Counted from the first letter of the stretch, positions 35,420 through 47,485 are shown. The stretch: 64,000 nucleotides of DNA from Persicaria tinctoria (GCA_037127255.1 JBANSL010000008.1:11601396-11665395); one strand, 5' to 3'. Notes: a model not told the origin generated them from the sequence alone. Program-made: numbers and translations.

Positions 35420-35470
35420 TGGGCCTCGAAGCCCATGTATTAGAACATGGGCCTTAATCAATTGAGCCCA
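35420..35470 (-). promoter_or_regulatory. SDH5 promoter: four site II elements
   Basis: TGGGCC at 35420-35425 and 35448-35453, and AGCCCA (TGGGCT on the other strand) at 35430-35435 and 35465-35470, all within 51 bp and about 110-160 bp upstream of the ATG. Clustered site II motifs are known from nuclear genes for mitochondrial respiratory proteins in plants. The regulatory role here is inferred. Confidence 0.65.
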
Positions 35471-35529
35471 TTTCACCGACGATGAGACTTGCTAGGAAGT
35501 TTCTAGTAAAAGTTGTAGATGTGAAAACT

Positions 35530-35851
35530 GAAAAGCACGGTGGACGTTTCGGAAACAGGGAAACGTTTCGGAAACGCGGAAGCAGCGAGGAAACGGAGGG
35601 TTTGATTCTTCTAGTCTTCTTCGTCAATCCTCACTCCTCAATCCTCAGTTGCCCTATTTTTTTTGTTTGATTTCATTTTTTGATTATTCTAGTCTTCTTC
35701 TAGTCTTCTTCGTCAATCTTTTGAATGATATTTGTTTGATTTCATTTCATATTGTCGTTTCCTCGCCGTTTCCTGATTTTTAGAATTGTCGCTTCCCCGT
35801 GTCCTCGTGTCCCCGTTTCCCGTTTCCGTTTCCCGTGTCCATGCAACCTAG
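35530..35851. mobile_element. hAT-like remnant with GGAAACGG subterminal repeats
   Basis: The left part has GTTTCGGAAACAGGGAAACGTT. The right part is dense in CCGTTTCCCG and ends CATGCAACCTA, i.e. inverted TAGGTTGCATGGACACGGG, a plant hAT-type terminus. The left terminus and target duplication are not clear. It abuts the LINE 3' tail. Confidence 0.5.
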
Positions 35852-36365
35852 ACAACAACAACAACTCAGTATATCCCGTCAAAGGCAGGGTCGGGGAGTC
35901 TCATCGTACGCACCCTTTCCCCGACAAAGTCGAGAGGATGTTTCCACATGACCCAGAGGGCAGGACGAAGCATCGAGATAAGCACAGAAAAACAAGCAAC
36001 ATACTAAGACAACGAGGAATAAACATCACCACGTAAAGAAACACAAAGAGAGATAAGCACACAGAAGACTCTAAAGCCACTGAAGAGTGTATGGTGTGGG
36101 CGAGACACGAAAGCAGGAGCGATGGCAGGCAAGACAGAAGAGTGGAGCATAAGACCCGACTGCTATTCTCGCGTAATAGCACTCCTCCACTGCAACCTGT
36201 CACGAGTCAACTCCTCCGTTATCCCCAAATCTACCAAGTCTTTTCTTAACACCTCCTCCCACCTCTTCTTTGGTCTCCCTCTCCCTCGGCGGCCACCGCT
36301 AAAAACCAGGTTGTCACATCTGCGCACATGCGCACTAGGATCCCTCCTTTGCACATGACCAAACC
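35852..36365 (-). mobile_element. LINE 3' end (RTE-like), C-terminal coding and 3' tail
   Basis: Minus-strand coding reads HVRRCDNLVF and RGRPKKRWEEVLRKDLVDLG, the characteristic end of RTE-type plant LINE reverse transcriptase proteins. Downstream on the minus strand the sequence runs to a (GTT)n tail at about 35857-35870, matching the TTG-type tails of RTE-like LINEs. The middle of the reverse transcriptase is missing: the matching upstream pieces are at 37437-37622 and 39960-40130. Confidence 0.8.
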
Positions 36366-36608
36366 ATTTGAGTCTCGATTTATAATAATAATTTTCAATT
36401 TATAATAATAATAATATTATTATATAATATTATAATATAATTTAATAATAATATTACTTTGTAATAAAATTATTATTATATTATATTATATTATTATTAT
36501 ATCATATTATATTTTTTCTTGTAAAAATTAATTATTTTATAATAATAACAATAAAAATAAATAATAATATTATTATTATTATTTAATTTAATTTAATTAT
36601 AACGTGGA

Positions 36609-36644
<36 letters not shown>

Positions 36645-36672
36645 AAACTTGCTTCTATTAACCAATTATTAT
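36366..36672. repeat. (AAT)n-rich low-complexity tract
   Basis: Nearly pure A/T sequence with long AAT/ATT runs, including an uninterrupted ATT series near 36608-36642. No gene. Confidence 0.9.
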
Positions 36673-37070
36673 TTACAAGAAATTAGTGGGTAGCCGAGAT
36701 ACTATCTGGGCACCCACTCCCTTAGCGATAATAAAACCGAGTCTAGTGAAAATATAAGCGGCAACACGAGCCCCGACATCCTGAGATACTGTGAGTTTCT
36801 GAATCCGCTTCAGCAAAGCAACCGCATCTGTATCTAACTCACCCAACGAAGAGAAGGAGAAGGGTATGAAACCATAACCAGCCGCCGTGCACAAATCTCG
36901 ATACTTGACACACTTACGCCGAGCAGCATCAATAACAACACGACCAAGCACAAAGTCAGACATCCCAGACTGAGTCAAAGGGGAGGATCCCGTCAGATCG
37001 ACACACACATCCCGCCCTCTATCCCAGGAATAAAGGAGCAAATCCGCCGGGCGAAAAGAGGCAAATAGCT
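36673..37070 (-). pseudogene. endonuclease-like C-terminal domain of a plant retroelement protein
   Basis: The minus-strand frame reads YSWDRGRDVCVDLTGSSPLT, then DAARRKCVKYRDLC, GYGFIPFSFSSLGELDTDAV and GVGAQIVSRLPTNFL. I recall this arrangement as the tail of plant reverse transcriptase-like proteins. The D..CVDLTG..K..KY spacing resembles a restriction-endonuclease-like (PD-(D/E)XK) fold, as in some non-LTR elements, but that fold assignment is inference. A TAG just upstream (minus strand, near 37070) ends the frame, so only this domain survives. It sits between two LINE pieces, with a hAT-like terminus at 37428. Confidence 0.5.
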
Positions 37071-37317
37071 AAATACGGTATTCTTCCCAGCTATCAATCG
37101 ATAATGAGACAGTATCTGGTGAATCTCGTCTCAATCCCTTTCCGTCCCGATCTAGTAAGATAATGTAGCCAAATATGTTGAACATTATAATTAATTATAC
37201 AATCATTGTATGAATTAATAATAGTATTATAATACTAATATTAATAATAATAATAATAATATTGAATAATATAGTTGAGAAGAATATCGTATTCAACATA
37301 TTATATAAATTAATGAA
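37071..37317. other. AT-rich spacer
   Basis: No gene. The words AATATGTTGAA (37170) and TTCAACATATT (37288) form an inverted pair about 120 bp apart. Confidence 0.4.
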
Positions 37318-37428
37318 TTACAAGACCCGTCCCGTCCCGTCCATACACCATCCCGTCCCGAAAAAAAAAGTGTCAATCCCGTCCCGTAAAAATTTCGCGG
37401 GACGAGTCCCGTCCCGTGCCCACCCCTA
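37318..37428. mobile_element. hAT-like terminus with GGGACGGG repeats
   Basis: Packed with CCCGTCCCGT and ending GTGCCCACCCCTA (inverted TAGGGGTGGGCACGGGACGG). It matches the left terminus of the element at 3071 in motif and opening bases, so the two are probably the same family. It cuts the LINE reading directly after LRRLVN. The other end of this copy was not found. Confidence 0.6.
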
Positions 37429-37436
37429 AACATTAA

Positions 37437-37622
37437 CTAACCTCCTCAGCCGACCTTCGATAACTCGTTCCCAAATTTTCATAGTGTGACTCAAAAGTTT
37501 AATACCTCTGTAATTGTCACACTGTTGAACATCACCCTTGTTCTTGAACAGAGGGATCAACTTGCTCCGTCTCCAATCCTCTAGCATCTTCTTCGTTCTC
37601 AGGATAACGTTGAAGAGGTGAG
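37437..37622 (-). mobile_element. LINE reverse transcriptase fragment (distal part)
   Basis: The minus strand reads LFNVILRTKKMLEDWRRSKL, then IPLFKNKGDVQQCDNYRGIK and LLSHTMKIWERVIEGRLRRL, an unbroken stretch of RTE-type LINE reverse transcriptase. Its N-terminal continuation is at 39960-40130, on the other side of a solo LTR. Confidence 0.85.
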
Positions 37623-39959
37623 TGAAATACCCTAAAGTATTTTTGGGGATTTCGTTTTAAGAAAATATATATTTTTATAAAAGTTCTTTTATTTTGAACT
37701 TAATAAGGATTTTTGAAACCGAACGAGCTTATCCCCAATTTCGAAAATAACCCCAATCCGCTCCAGTCAGGCCGAATCTCACCAAATTGAGTATCGGGAT
37801 AGCGTTAAGAGTGATTATCTGATCGATTTGTGGAATTATTTTAATTCAATTCGTCCCCTAATCATCTTCCTATAAATACCCCTTTCGGGATACTTTCGAA
37901 GCACACCATCACCACTCCTCTCCATCTCCGAGCTATCAACCTATTCCATGGCATTCTAAACGCCTCTAGAAACGTTTCCCTTCACAAAGTTTTCAGAAAA
38001 TCATCCCGAATCCAAAACCCCCAATCTCGAATAAACTCGTCGGAGCAACTCGGTAGCCGTCTTCCGCCGCTGCCGGAGCCACCAGCTGCCACCCTGAGGA
38101 GCGCCCAGTCACCACGAGTCCGTTGACGCCAGCCTCGTGCGCCGCCGTGAGCCGTGCCGCCACCAGTGTCTCGCTGAAGTCGTGCCAGAACCTCGTCGGA
38201 AAACACCTGCTTGAAGCGTGTCGAGTTGAAGGAAGAAGAAACATAATCGCGTAAAACCTCCCATTCTTTTACTTTTGTTAAAATATGCCCTTTTTCGGTT
38301 TTCAAATTTTCAGATTCTAACCCGTACTTTTATTTGGGCATAAATTGATTCCAATCTCGTTAACTCGCAGAGACTAGGCTACCCATACGGCCATACGAAG
38401 AATTCGAATCCGACCAACCGTTAACGCTTGCAACTCCAAATCAAGGCAAGTGACCTTCCGAGCCTTTCTGCTCACTTGTGCCTTTCGTGTCTATAGTTGT
38501 TTCTTTCCGTTGGAATGCTTGCCAAATTAATTAAAATAAATTGCAATCCGTCTGCTTTGTGTGATTTATTCAACCGTCAATTTGAATTTGGCAAGTATAA
38601 ATGGGTAATGTTATTATTCGGCGTATATATATAATAATGACATAGATACCCACATGTTTATTAAAGTATGATTTATTTTTGTTATTTCATGCTGATTGGT
38701 TAAGAAAGGGATATGTTTCTTTTATGTATTCATTCTATTTATTTCGTTGTGATCAATGTTGTAAATATGTAGTAATAATGTGAGGGTCGTTCGTTGCGAG
38801 TGAAACTAAATTGAATCCAAACCAATCAACAACAATGTGAATCATATAGTTAAAATTGTAAAGTAATGTGAAGAATTGTATAATCAATCAATCAAACGAA
38901 AAGCAATGTGAAATGGTAAAACAATGTGTGAAGTAAAGTGAAAGTGATGTTGTAAAGTGTAGGTCGGGGCCGTTACTCCTCGGTCTTAAGGTTTCATGAA
39001 ACTACACCTCCATGCGAGGTGTTACACAACCAATGGTTGTAGGTCGTTATCCACTATAGACAGAGTGGGACTGGTAGTAGTTGATGAAAAGATAAAAGAT
39101 GTAAAATGCATATCATGTGAGTAAGTGAGTGAAGAATAATGTACAAGTAACAAACATGGTTTGAAGTTTGAACTAGGTATTGGGGGACACAAGATCAACC
39201 CTTAATCGACTGTCTCAGCCCGCGGTTTAAAACTCTCCGGAAGAGTCCTGCCCTCTGGGTCGATTTTGGGCCACATCGAGTACCTTTTGAACCAATACTT
39301 AGTTTAGACATTATAATAAAAACGTATTAATAATGTAATGGGTAGTAATCATGAATCGTTTCAAGCTATGTCATATTCCATCCTTAATCGGAATATGATT
39401 CCTAATACATCTTTTGTTACTCGATCCTTTTGGATTATCCGTGTCATAGGAGGGTCGGGTCACAAATAAGCCAATTCACTTCAAATATTCAAATCTCATT
39501 TGGATTTAATTCTTACCGTTTCATGGTCACTTGAATCCAAAGTTGTCTCTGCTTTCGTGCCGTCACTTGCTAGTTCTCGCGAACTAACCGTCCTTTGTTT
39601 GGATGGCTGGTTTCCACAGGTTTAGATAAAGCACTACAAGGTCGAAGGTCGGAAATGTGAGTCGGAATCGTCTTCAAATGTTTTTAGTATTTTACCGTTG
39701 TTTTAATTCAAGAGTTTAAATATTATCTTGTATTTGCTATCAAGACAAATTGTAACGATGTTGTAGTATACTTAGTATTTGTTTCATTTAAAGTCTTCCG
39801 CGATTTAATTGTATTTCATTTAAGTATTTAATATTATCATCTTGTTTATGGGAGCATGGTTGCATGTCCCTATAAGCCTAAGGTGGTTACGAAGACATTA
39901 AAGTCCGAGTAATCACTGGCGCTGTGGCATTCCCTTGGGCGATAAAAGGGGGTGTTACA
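37623..39959 (+). mobile_element. solo LTR, 2337 bp, probably Ty3/gypsy
   Basis: Starts TGAAATACCCTAAAG and ends GGGGGTGTTACA, the TG..CA form. An exact 5 bp target duplication GTGAG lies at 37618-37622 and 39960-39964. Removing it rejoins the LINE frame (ending in LTH / HLFNV) without a gap. A TATAAATA promoter-like site is at about 37871, consistent with plus orientation; the GTGTTACA end is typical of large gypsy LTRs. No internal domains remain, so it is a recombination product. Open frames inside, for example on the minus strand at 37982-38305, are probably meaningless. Confidence 0.88.
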
Positions 39960-40130
39960 GTGAGTGAGCCACTCCACTCCCCTAACGCCTAGACACTTCC
40001 AAACCTCAACCGGAATCTCATCCAGACCCACCGCTCTCCTACTGTTCAATCTGCCCACCACCCCCTTCACTTCCTCAAACAATATGCGTCTGCAATAGTC
40101 AAAATTTCCACTGCCACCACTGAAAGCAGA
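39960..40130 (-). mobile_element. LINE reverse transcriptase fragment (proximal part)
   Basis: The minus strand reads NFDYCRRILFEEVKGVVGRL, then NSRRAVGLDEIPVEVWKCLG and VRGVEWLTH. This is the start of the RTE-type reverse transcriptase domain and runs into the solo LTR. Confidence 0.85.
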
Positions 40131-40251
40131 ACTGTTAGCTCAATTTATAGTGACATTTTGCGAATGACTTTTATAACGGGCAAAAAAGTCATTGTTAGCT
40201 CAATTTACAGTGACATTTTTCTCTCAAACAGATAAGAGTAATTAATAATTA

Positions 40252-41991
40252 GGGGCATTTGCAAAACTAACCCGAATACCCGGACCCCTTTTGCACCCCA
40301 TATTCTCTATCCAAACAAATTGAAAAAATGTAACCCTCCCCCTCAAAATCCCCCGTTACCTCACCTGTTGTAGCCAAAGGAGAGAGAGTATGCAGAGGAG
40401 GGAGATGACAGGATCTCGTCACCCATCCAAAACACTTTCTCTCTATGCCTCTCTCCACCTCTCTCCATCGAAGAGCTCCATTGAAGAGCTTATTTATTAT
40501 TTGATTTATATGTCTTCTATCTCTCTGCCTTCGAGGGTGACGGGATCTCCATGGAAGCTCGAATTCGTCCTGCGCCGCTAGTGTGAACCGCCGTCGGAGC
40601 ACCGCTTTGGTGTCTTCGTGCTTCACTCTCGTTGTGATGGCTTTTCCAAGTAAATTCGAGGCGAGTGGATGCCGGGTTTGGAGTAGAGGAGATGGAATCG
40701 AAGTGGATGAGCCCTCATAGAGGCTTGGGGAACCGCTTTGTTTTTTTTTTTTATTATTATTGATGAATAAACAATATATCAACTTTCCACTCTATGGTTT
40801 ATTACTGGACACCCTTTGGTACTCTATTGGACACTCAATGATTTCCTACTGGACACCCTATGATTGTTTCCTGTCTTGCGTGTTGTTCAATGTTTCCCTG
40901 GTTCTAGTGCCACCCTATCCCCTAAGCCCATACGGTAAAAAGAGAGAGGACATAGGGGATAAGACTGAGACAGAGATAGAGGTGGGAAGAGTAACGGTAA
41001 GGGGGAATTAATATAATTTGAATTAAATCTTAAGTTTTTTAGAAAAACCATCGAAACATTAATATAATTTGAATTAAATCATAAGTTTCAGAGAAAAACC
41101 ATCGAAGAAGAAGCAAGTGAAAAAGAAAAGTAAAGTTGCAGAGGAGAGAGAGATTAGTGAGGATAGGACAAAGAGAGATGGAAAAGTGACAATGAGGGGG
41201 CATTAATATAATTTGAATTAAATCTTAAGTTTCAGATAAAAACCATCGAAGAATAAGCAATTTGGTGGGGGTTTATTTGCAGGTTGACATGTAAGCAGTT
41301 AGTTTTAACTGGACACCCAAAGCAAAACGACATGACACATATTGGAATCGACTGCACATGAGTTATCGGAGAAACAGATTCACCATCGATTTCATATAGA
41401 AAATGGGTAAATTTGCTTCAGATTTGAGGGAGACATATCTCGCATAACCTTTATCGAAAGCAAACTTGCCCATTTTCTGTCCGAAGTCGATGGAGAATCT
41501 GTTTTTCCGATAACTCTTGTCCAGCCGATTCCAATATGTGTCATGTCGTTTTGTTTTGGGTGTCCAGTTAAAACTAACTGATTACAAGTCAACCTGCAAA
41601 TAAACCCTCACTCAATTGCTCTTCTTCAAAGTGAAACAACAACAGTAAAGTTGCAGAGGTGAGAGGACTTTTCCCTCTCTCTGTCCTATCCTCACTGATC
41701 TCTCTCTCCCCTCTGCAACTTTACTTTTTTTTTTCACACACTCTCTCTCCTCGACATACTTTCTCTCTCCATTGCAGACTTTCTTTTATTTTTTTTCTCT
41801 CTCTCCCTCTCTCTCTCACCCTTTCTGATTTTTTCAGGTGTCAATCACTAGAAACCCAAATGCCCCCCCCCCACTTACCTGCTACCGAGAGAACTTTTTA
41901 CCAAATATCCGGTTTCACCCAATTTAAAGCCGGGTTGGGTTAACCCCGCAATAAAACAGGATATTTGGGTAAGTTTGTGCATTTTCCTCCC
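40252..41991. mobile_element. foldback TIR element, about 1.74 kb
   Basis: The left end GGGGCATTTGCAAAACTAAC and the inverted right end GGGAGGAAAATGCACAAACT are diverged TIRs. An ATAATTA word flanks both sides, but the duplication is not exact. The interior holds further inverted arms: AAAGTTGCAGAGGAGAG with GTGAGGATAGGACA (about 41130-41170 and inverted 41645-41720), and a clear pair at 41270-41400/41465-41600 built on GGGTTTATTTGCAGGTTGAC and CAAAACGACATGACACATAT. A GC-rich block at 40480-40700 may be captured DNA. Direct repeats of TTAATATAATTTGAATTAAA occur between 41000 and 41240. Confidence 0.55.
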
Positions 41992-42537
41992 ATAATTATC
42001 CAATGCAGTTATAAATACTTACCTCATATTTAGAGCTCGTTTGGTTGAAATTTTAGAAAAGTAAAGGGAAAGGAAACGAATTTAGCTCAATCATAGTTTA
42101 AGATACATTGTTAAAAAATTTAATAATTCTTTCCTTTCAACTTTTTATACAAAATTGGTTTTATTCCTTCTTATTTCAATTACTAATTTGAGTAAGATAT
42201 AACCATATCTCCTATACTCCTCTGATCCTTACTCATCCCATCTTATTTTTTTCTTTAGAAATAACATTCTTTCCTTATCCAGATATATTTTTTTCCCTAC
42301 TCAAATCATACCAATAAATTTGTTAGGCCTAACAGTTAACTAATTAAGTTAGCAAGCTCGATACTTCATCGCATGGTGTATACGCATTTTAGCAGCTAGT
42401 ATTAAAATTAAATTATATTTTTATAATTATCCCAAAGTTAGGATTTTATTTATCGAAATTAAAAATCCATACTGTAAATTTTTACAACAGACATAATTAA
42501 AGATCTTCGGCCTTTTCATTGTTGTTCCTTTATTTTT

Positions 42538-42726
42538 AGGGCTCAAATCACCTGTCCTCTAAAATGTCCCCCCCTCCTATCCCCCAACCCCCTTCCCCCT
42601 CACAAACTCTAATTGAAAAAAAAAATTAAATTAAAAAAACAGATTAAAAGAATAAAAAAATTAACTTTTTTTGTGAGAGGGGACAGGCCAAGGGGACGGG
42701 ATTGGGGACACACGATTTAAACCCTA
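42538..42726. mobile_element. small inverted-repeat MITE-like element
   Basis: The left arm AGGGCTCAAATCACCTGTCC is matched inverted on the right by AGGGTTTAAATCGTGTGTCC; both continue into C/G-rich blocks around an A-rich centre. The target duplication is not clear. Confidence 0.45.
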
Positions 42727-43282
42727 ATTTTTACTCTTCTGGGATGCGATGTGCCGACAACTTGGCGTTGATGAGACGATGGAACATGAAAGTCTGATGA
42801 TTTTGGTTTCAATCACATTTATTAGATTCGATATTATAACGACTACTAATATCGATGAACTGAACATGTACACATAAATTTCTACGGAGTGTACAATTTG
42901 TCAAAACTTAATTACTACTGAACATGTACACATAAATTTCTACGGAGTGTACAATTTGTCAAAACATAAATTTCTACGGAGTAATTAAGTAGGGCAAGTC
43001 TTGGGTCAAGCTCAACTTTAATTTAATAATAATAATAATAATACAGTAATAAATTAATAATAATTAAAAATTAATTAAAAAATAGGGATAAATAGGATAA
43101 TTAGGTGAATATACCTTTTTCAGCTTTGTTTTTATGAGTAATTATACTTATGGATGGTTTTTTTTTTTGGTTGCTAATTGTACATTTTTTTGTTATTAAT
43201 GACTGATTTGTCTATAGAGAGAAAAATTAAGAAAATATCTTCCTTAAATCTCGATCCCAAATTGATTAAAGTGAATAGCTCA
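42727..43282. other. intergenic with a 59 bp tandem duplication
   Basis: At about 42859-42976, a unit of CTGAACATGTACACATAAAT to TACAATTTGTCAAAAC is present twice head to tail, with a partial third copy (ATAAATTTCTACGGAGTAAT). Otherwise AT-rich with no gene. Confidence 0.7.
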
Positions 43283-43754
43283 GTGCTTGTTTGGATAGGG
43301 TTAAAATTCACAGGAATTGCAATATCACATGAAGTTAGCGCTAATATATGTGTTTGAATGAAAAAACAAAAATTGAAAAACACGGGAAGTTATTTTCCTG
43401 GGATTCCTATTTCCTCCAAAATACAGAAAGTGAAATCACCGGGGGAGTAGGTAAGATTTCTTCCACCCTTTTGATTTTAATAAAATCTTTTTTTTTACCA
43501 AGAAATAAAATCCCTATTTTTACCCTTCATGTATATCACATCCTTCATAGATAAAAGTTAAAATAGTAATTACACATAAATTCCCATAAAGTTCTCTTGT
43601 GCAACCAAACGAAATGTGGTAATTTAATTCATGGAAATTAAAAGTTAACCAAACATATTTTTCAAAATCCCAGTAATTTCAATTCCAGGGAATTAGACTT
43701 CCCATATATTAAATTCCCATGAATTGTATTTACCCCTTTTATCCAAACGAGCAC
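43283..43754. mobile_element. MITE with GTGCTYGTTTGGAT termini, 472 bp
   Basis: The left end GTGCTTGTTTGGATAGGGTT and the inverted right end GTGCTCGTTTGGATAAAAGG extend into AATTCAC.GGAATTG-type inverted sequence. A 3 bp TCA flanks both ends. Three-base duplications suggest a PIF/Harbinger relative, though TCA differs from the usual TWA. Confidence 0.65.
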
Positions 43755-43799
43755 TCAATACACCAGCTTCTTCCCATCCATCAATTTATTTTGAAGCTT

Positions 43800-44160
43800 C
43801 TGCTACTCCTGCTAGTAGTTACAATAATTAGGTTTCTTGTAGGATAAATTAGCTCTCAAGACTGTTGTTTCAAGTAAGCAACATAGGATTTAAAAATAGC
43901 AAGGTTTCAAGAAATAATTGTTACAATAATTAGGTTTCTTGTATGAAAAAATAGGTCTCAAGAAATTAAGTTTTTTTTAGGATAAATTAGGTCTCAAGAA
44001 TTAATGTCGTTTCAAGTAAGCAAAATAGGGTTCAAGACTAATAAGGTTTCATGAAATAATGGTTACAATAATTAGTTTTTTTGCAGGAGAAATTAAGTCT
44101 CAAGAATATGTCGTTTCAAGTAAGCAAAATAGGGTTCAAGAATATACATACCGAATCGGC
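43800..44160. repeat. imperfect tandem repeats, unit about 110 bp
   Basis: Three degenerate copies built on GTTACAATAATTAGGTTTCT, AGGTCTCAAGAAT and GTTTCAAGTAAGCAAAATAG, starting near 43815, 43920 and 44063. Confidence 0.75.
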
Positions 44161-45492
44161 GAATCTGTTAGGGATGTCAAACAAAAAAAACTAATAATAA
44201 ATGCATTGTGAACCAAAATAACTTACATTAGGTTGCCATCACTACAAGAAAAGAACAAAAAAATTTACGCTCCTATCTCGACGTTTTTCAAACGGACAAC
44301 TCTACACATACACCAAGTGTGGGATTAAAATTCTACACCACCAATAGATTATTGCCACTTGTCCTTTTAAAGAAAAAAAATTAATTAATAATTACAAATA
44401 AAAATAAAAATGTAAACGAAATTTTCTGCCAAAAAAATGTAAACTCAATTAAAAACCTCCAAAATTTGAATTTGTAACCGTTGCAAGTAAGTTTACAGAT
44501 TTTTTTTTTTTTTGATTCAAAGTAAATTTACAGATTTTGATTTTGATTTTTGGCTACAAACCATTCCATTACTAAAATATTTTTCATGTCTTTCTATATT
44601 ATAAATTTTAGAAATAAGATTAGTTGTTTTTATTTAACATTTTAAATCGTTATTATTTACATTAGTAAATTTATCAATATTTTATAATTAAGGAAATTTT
44701 TAATATAAATAATACGTAATGTATTTTATGAATAAATAAATGTATCAATTATAGATCGAGTAAAATATAAATTAATTATTTTAGGTTGTAGTGTTTTTCA
44801 AACTAAACGATTATAAATTATATGTAGAAATCAACCTAATTAACTAAGACAATAGTATGAACCGGCTAAGTTTAGACTATAATATGAACCGAATGTTAGA
44901 AAGTTTTGTTATTTATGTATGTAGGAGTTAATATATTATTTCTTACGAAAAAATATTTGACTATATTGTTTCAAAAAAATCATCAAATTATTTTCAAATA
45001 TATAATACAGTATATAAATTATGAAATATATATGTTTTAGCATCTGAAAAAGTAGTCGATTATGAATGAATGCTAAAAATAATTATTTTATACTTAATAG
45101 GATTTAATTTTTGTTATTTAGAAAGTAGTGGGTAGTTATTCAAATTTTTTTTTATTGGAAGTTACTTAATTTTAAGATTTATTTTTTCCAATTTAAATAA
45201 AATTGGGTGGTTATTTTTAAAAAACAATTGTACACATGTCACTCTCTAATTCGTAGTGTATACTTTAAAACATACACCTAGTGTATGTGTATCACCCTCC
45301 TTTTCAAACCCGTCAATAATTTGACAGTTTTCTATGGTGTCGAAATGGACGACATTCCCGGACAAATGTACAAATACACCAAGTGTATGTGTACAATTTT
45401 ACACCACGAATAGATTTTTGACATGTGTATTTAAATGTTTTTAATTTTTTTCAAAAAGCCATAATTAATAGAATTGCCTAGAACTGCCAAAA
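44161..45492. other. AT-rich intergenic DNA with ACACCAAGTGT-type repeats
   Basis: No gene. Words of the form TACACCAAGTGT with CACCA(C)..AATAGATT recur at 44308-44352, 45270-45290 and 45372-45415, some inverted, so diverged MITE ends are likely. I could not define an element. Confidence 0.4.
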
Positions 45493-46049
45493 TCTATATC
45501 TAATATAATACTAAAATACACGTTAAAGATACCACGTGTCACCCAATGCTTAAAAATAGGCTTACATGGAGGATTTTCATTAATCATGGCCCCACCTTTC
45601 TATTTAATTGATTTTTATTGAATAAATTATTTAATTAATCAATGAAAATATTTGATTTTAAGTGGGCCCATTTTTTATTTTTTTATGAACCATTTTTTAA
45701 TTTGATTAGGCCACTTTTATTATCAAAAATAAATGAATCATGTTTGCTAATTAATTGATCATTTTCTCTTACCTATCCAATTTACCGTTTCTTTTATTTT
45801 ATTATAATAAATCTAAATTAATTATAATTCTTAAGTTATATCTATCTATGTATCAACCAACTAAAACAGATATTGAACATGTCACTTGACAATTGCACCT
45901 TAAAAATAAATTAACTAACCAATCATAGTTTAGTGTTAATTCATTACTTAATTTTAATCTATCTAATCTAATTTAATTCATTCCTAACTTAAAATTTTAA
46001 TAACACTCATGCCCATCCAAATTACCGTACAAATTAAATAGTGATTGAA

Positions 46050-46510
46050 TATACATACAAATAATTTGGCTAAGATTTCAAATTATCTAACTAATCCAAT
46101 ATTTTTTTTTAAATTACATATACAAATTAAGGTCCATCCATCTGGAATGAAGTATTCCATCTATCTAGCATAAACCGATTCTCATTAATGAATCATCTAT
46201 CAATCTATCTAATTTCTAAATCTTTATATATATACTCCAAACAAAACAAATCACGATTAAATCTTATTAACCAATTTTAAAAAATAAACATACAAATAAT
46301 TTGGATAAGATTTCAAATTATCTAACTAATCCAATTTTTTTTTTTAAAATTACATATACAAATTAAGGTCCATCCATCTGGAATGAAGTATTCCATCTAT
46401 CTAGCATAAACCGATTCTCATTAATCAATCATTTATCTATCTGTCTAATTTCTAAATCTTTATACTCCAAACAAAACAAATCACGATTAAATCTTATTAA
46501 CCAATTTAAA
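46050..46510. repeat. tandem duplication, unit about 236 bp
   Basis: CATACAAATAATTTGGCTAA through GGTCCATCCATCTGGAATGA to CACGATTAAATCTTATTAAC occurs at about 46052-46277 and again from about 46287, with few differences. Confidence 0.85.
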
Positions 46511-47485
46511 AAAATAAAATAAAATATACGAAACAAATCAAATCAAATCATTCATGTCAAGATAAAATTTGAATGTAAATGGTAAGAATAAATTTAAACA
46601 AAAGAAATCTTTCGGATTGTACCTAATTAAATATTAAAAAAGCACTAATATTTATTTGGATTTAATTTATAGTTCAAACATTCAAGGATTTTAAGCTAAT
46701 TCTTAATAACTTGCCTAATAAATAAAATAGTTGTTATTTTAGGAAATATAAAAAAGTTCAAATACAAATACCGAATTAATTCAAAGTTAAAGATAAAAAT
46801 AATTTTTAGTACTTTAACCTATTATAATAAAATATTTATCTAATTAAATTTTAACATATATACCGAAAATTAAAATTTGAATCCAAACTCAAGATTTTCA
46901 TTATCAATAGGTTATGAGCTCGATTCCCAATCCCCATTTTGTTTAATGGTTTTCCCTCCACTTCTTATTCTTCTTTACAAATGAATTTTTTTTTTTTTTG
47001 ATAAAGAAATAATTCGAGGCCGGACAGGCCCGGACCTCGAGAGGCCGACAAAGTCGGCAGACGGCAAATGAATTGAAAGTACATGCTAGAGATCCAAAAG
47101 ATTTTCATTTATTTTTTTATTTGTCATATGTTTTATGACACTAAGCTAACTATCCATGCTTTGGCCTAATATATAATAATAAAGCTTCTATTTAGACATT
47201 GCAAATCATATAACATGCTCAAATAAAACTAATAAAAAATATAATATTTGATAGAGTTTTTAGCTTCTTAAAAAACATATCAAAAAAATAAAATGGCCTA
47301 TATTTTGAGATGAAATGATTTTTTTTTTACTTTTTAAGTTTATTAATATTATATCTTTTTTTTATGTGCTCTCCATCCCAAAGTTCTAAAAATTTCATTC
47401 ACAGTCGTTTTACTTTTTAGCACATTTTTTAAGGAGCTAAAAACTTTATAAAATATTAACTTTTTTATTAGTTTTAAAAATAATA

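Noticed and set aside
37982..38305. Minus-strand Gly/Arg-rich protein
   Set aside because: It lies wholly within a solo LTR with clean ends and target duplication; no family similarity.
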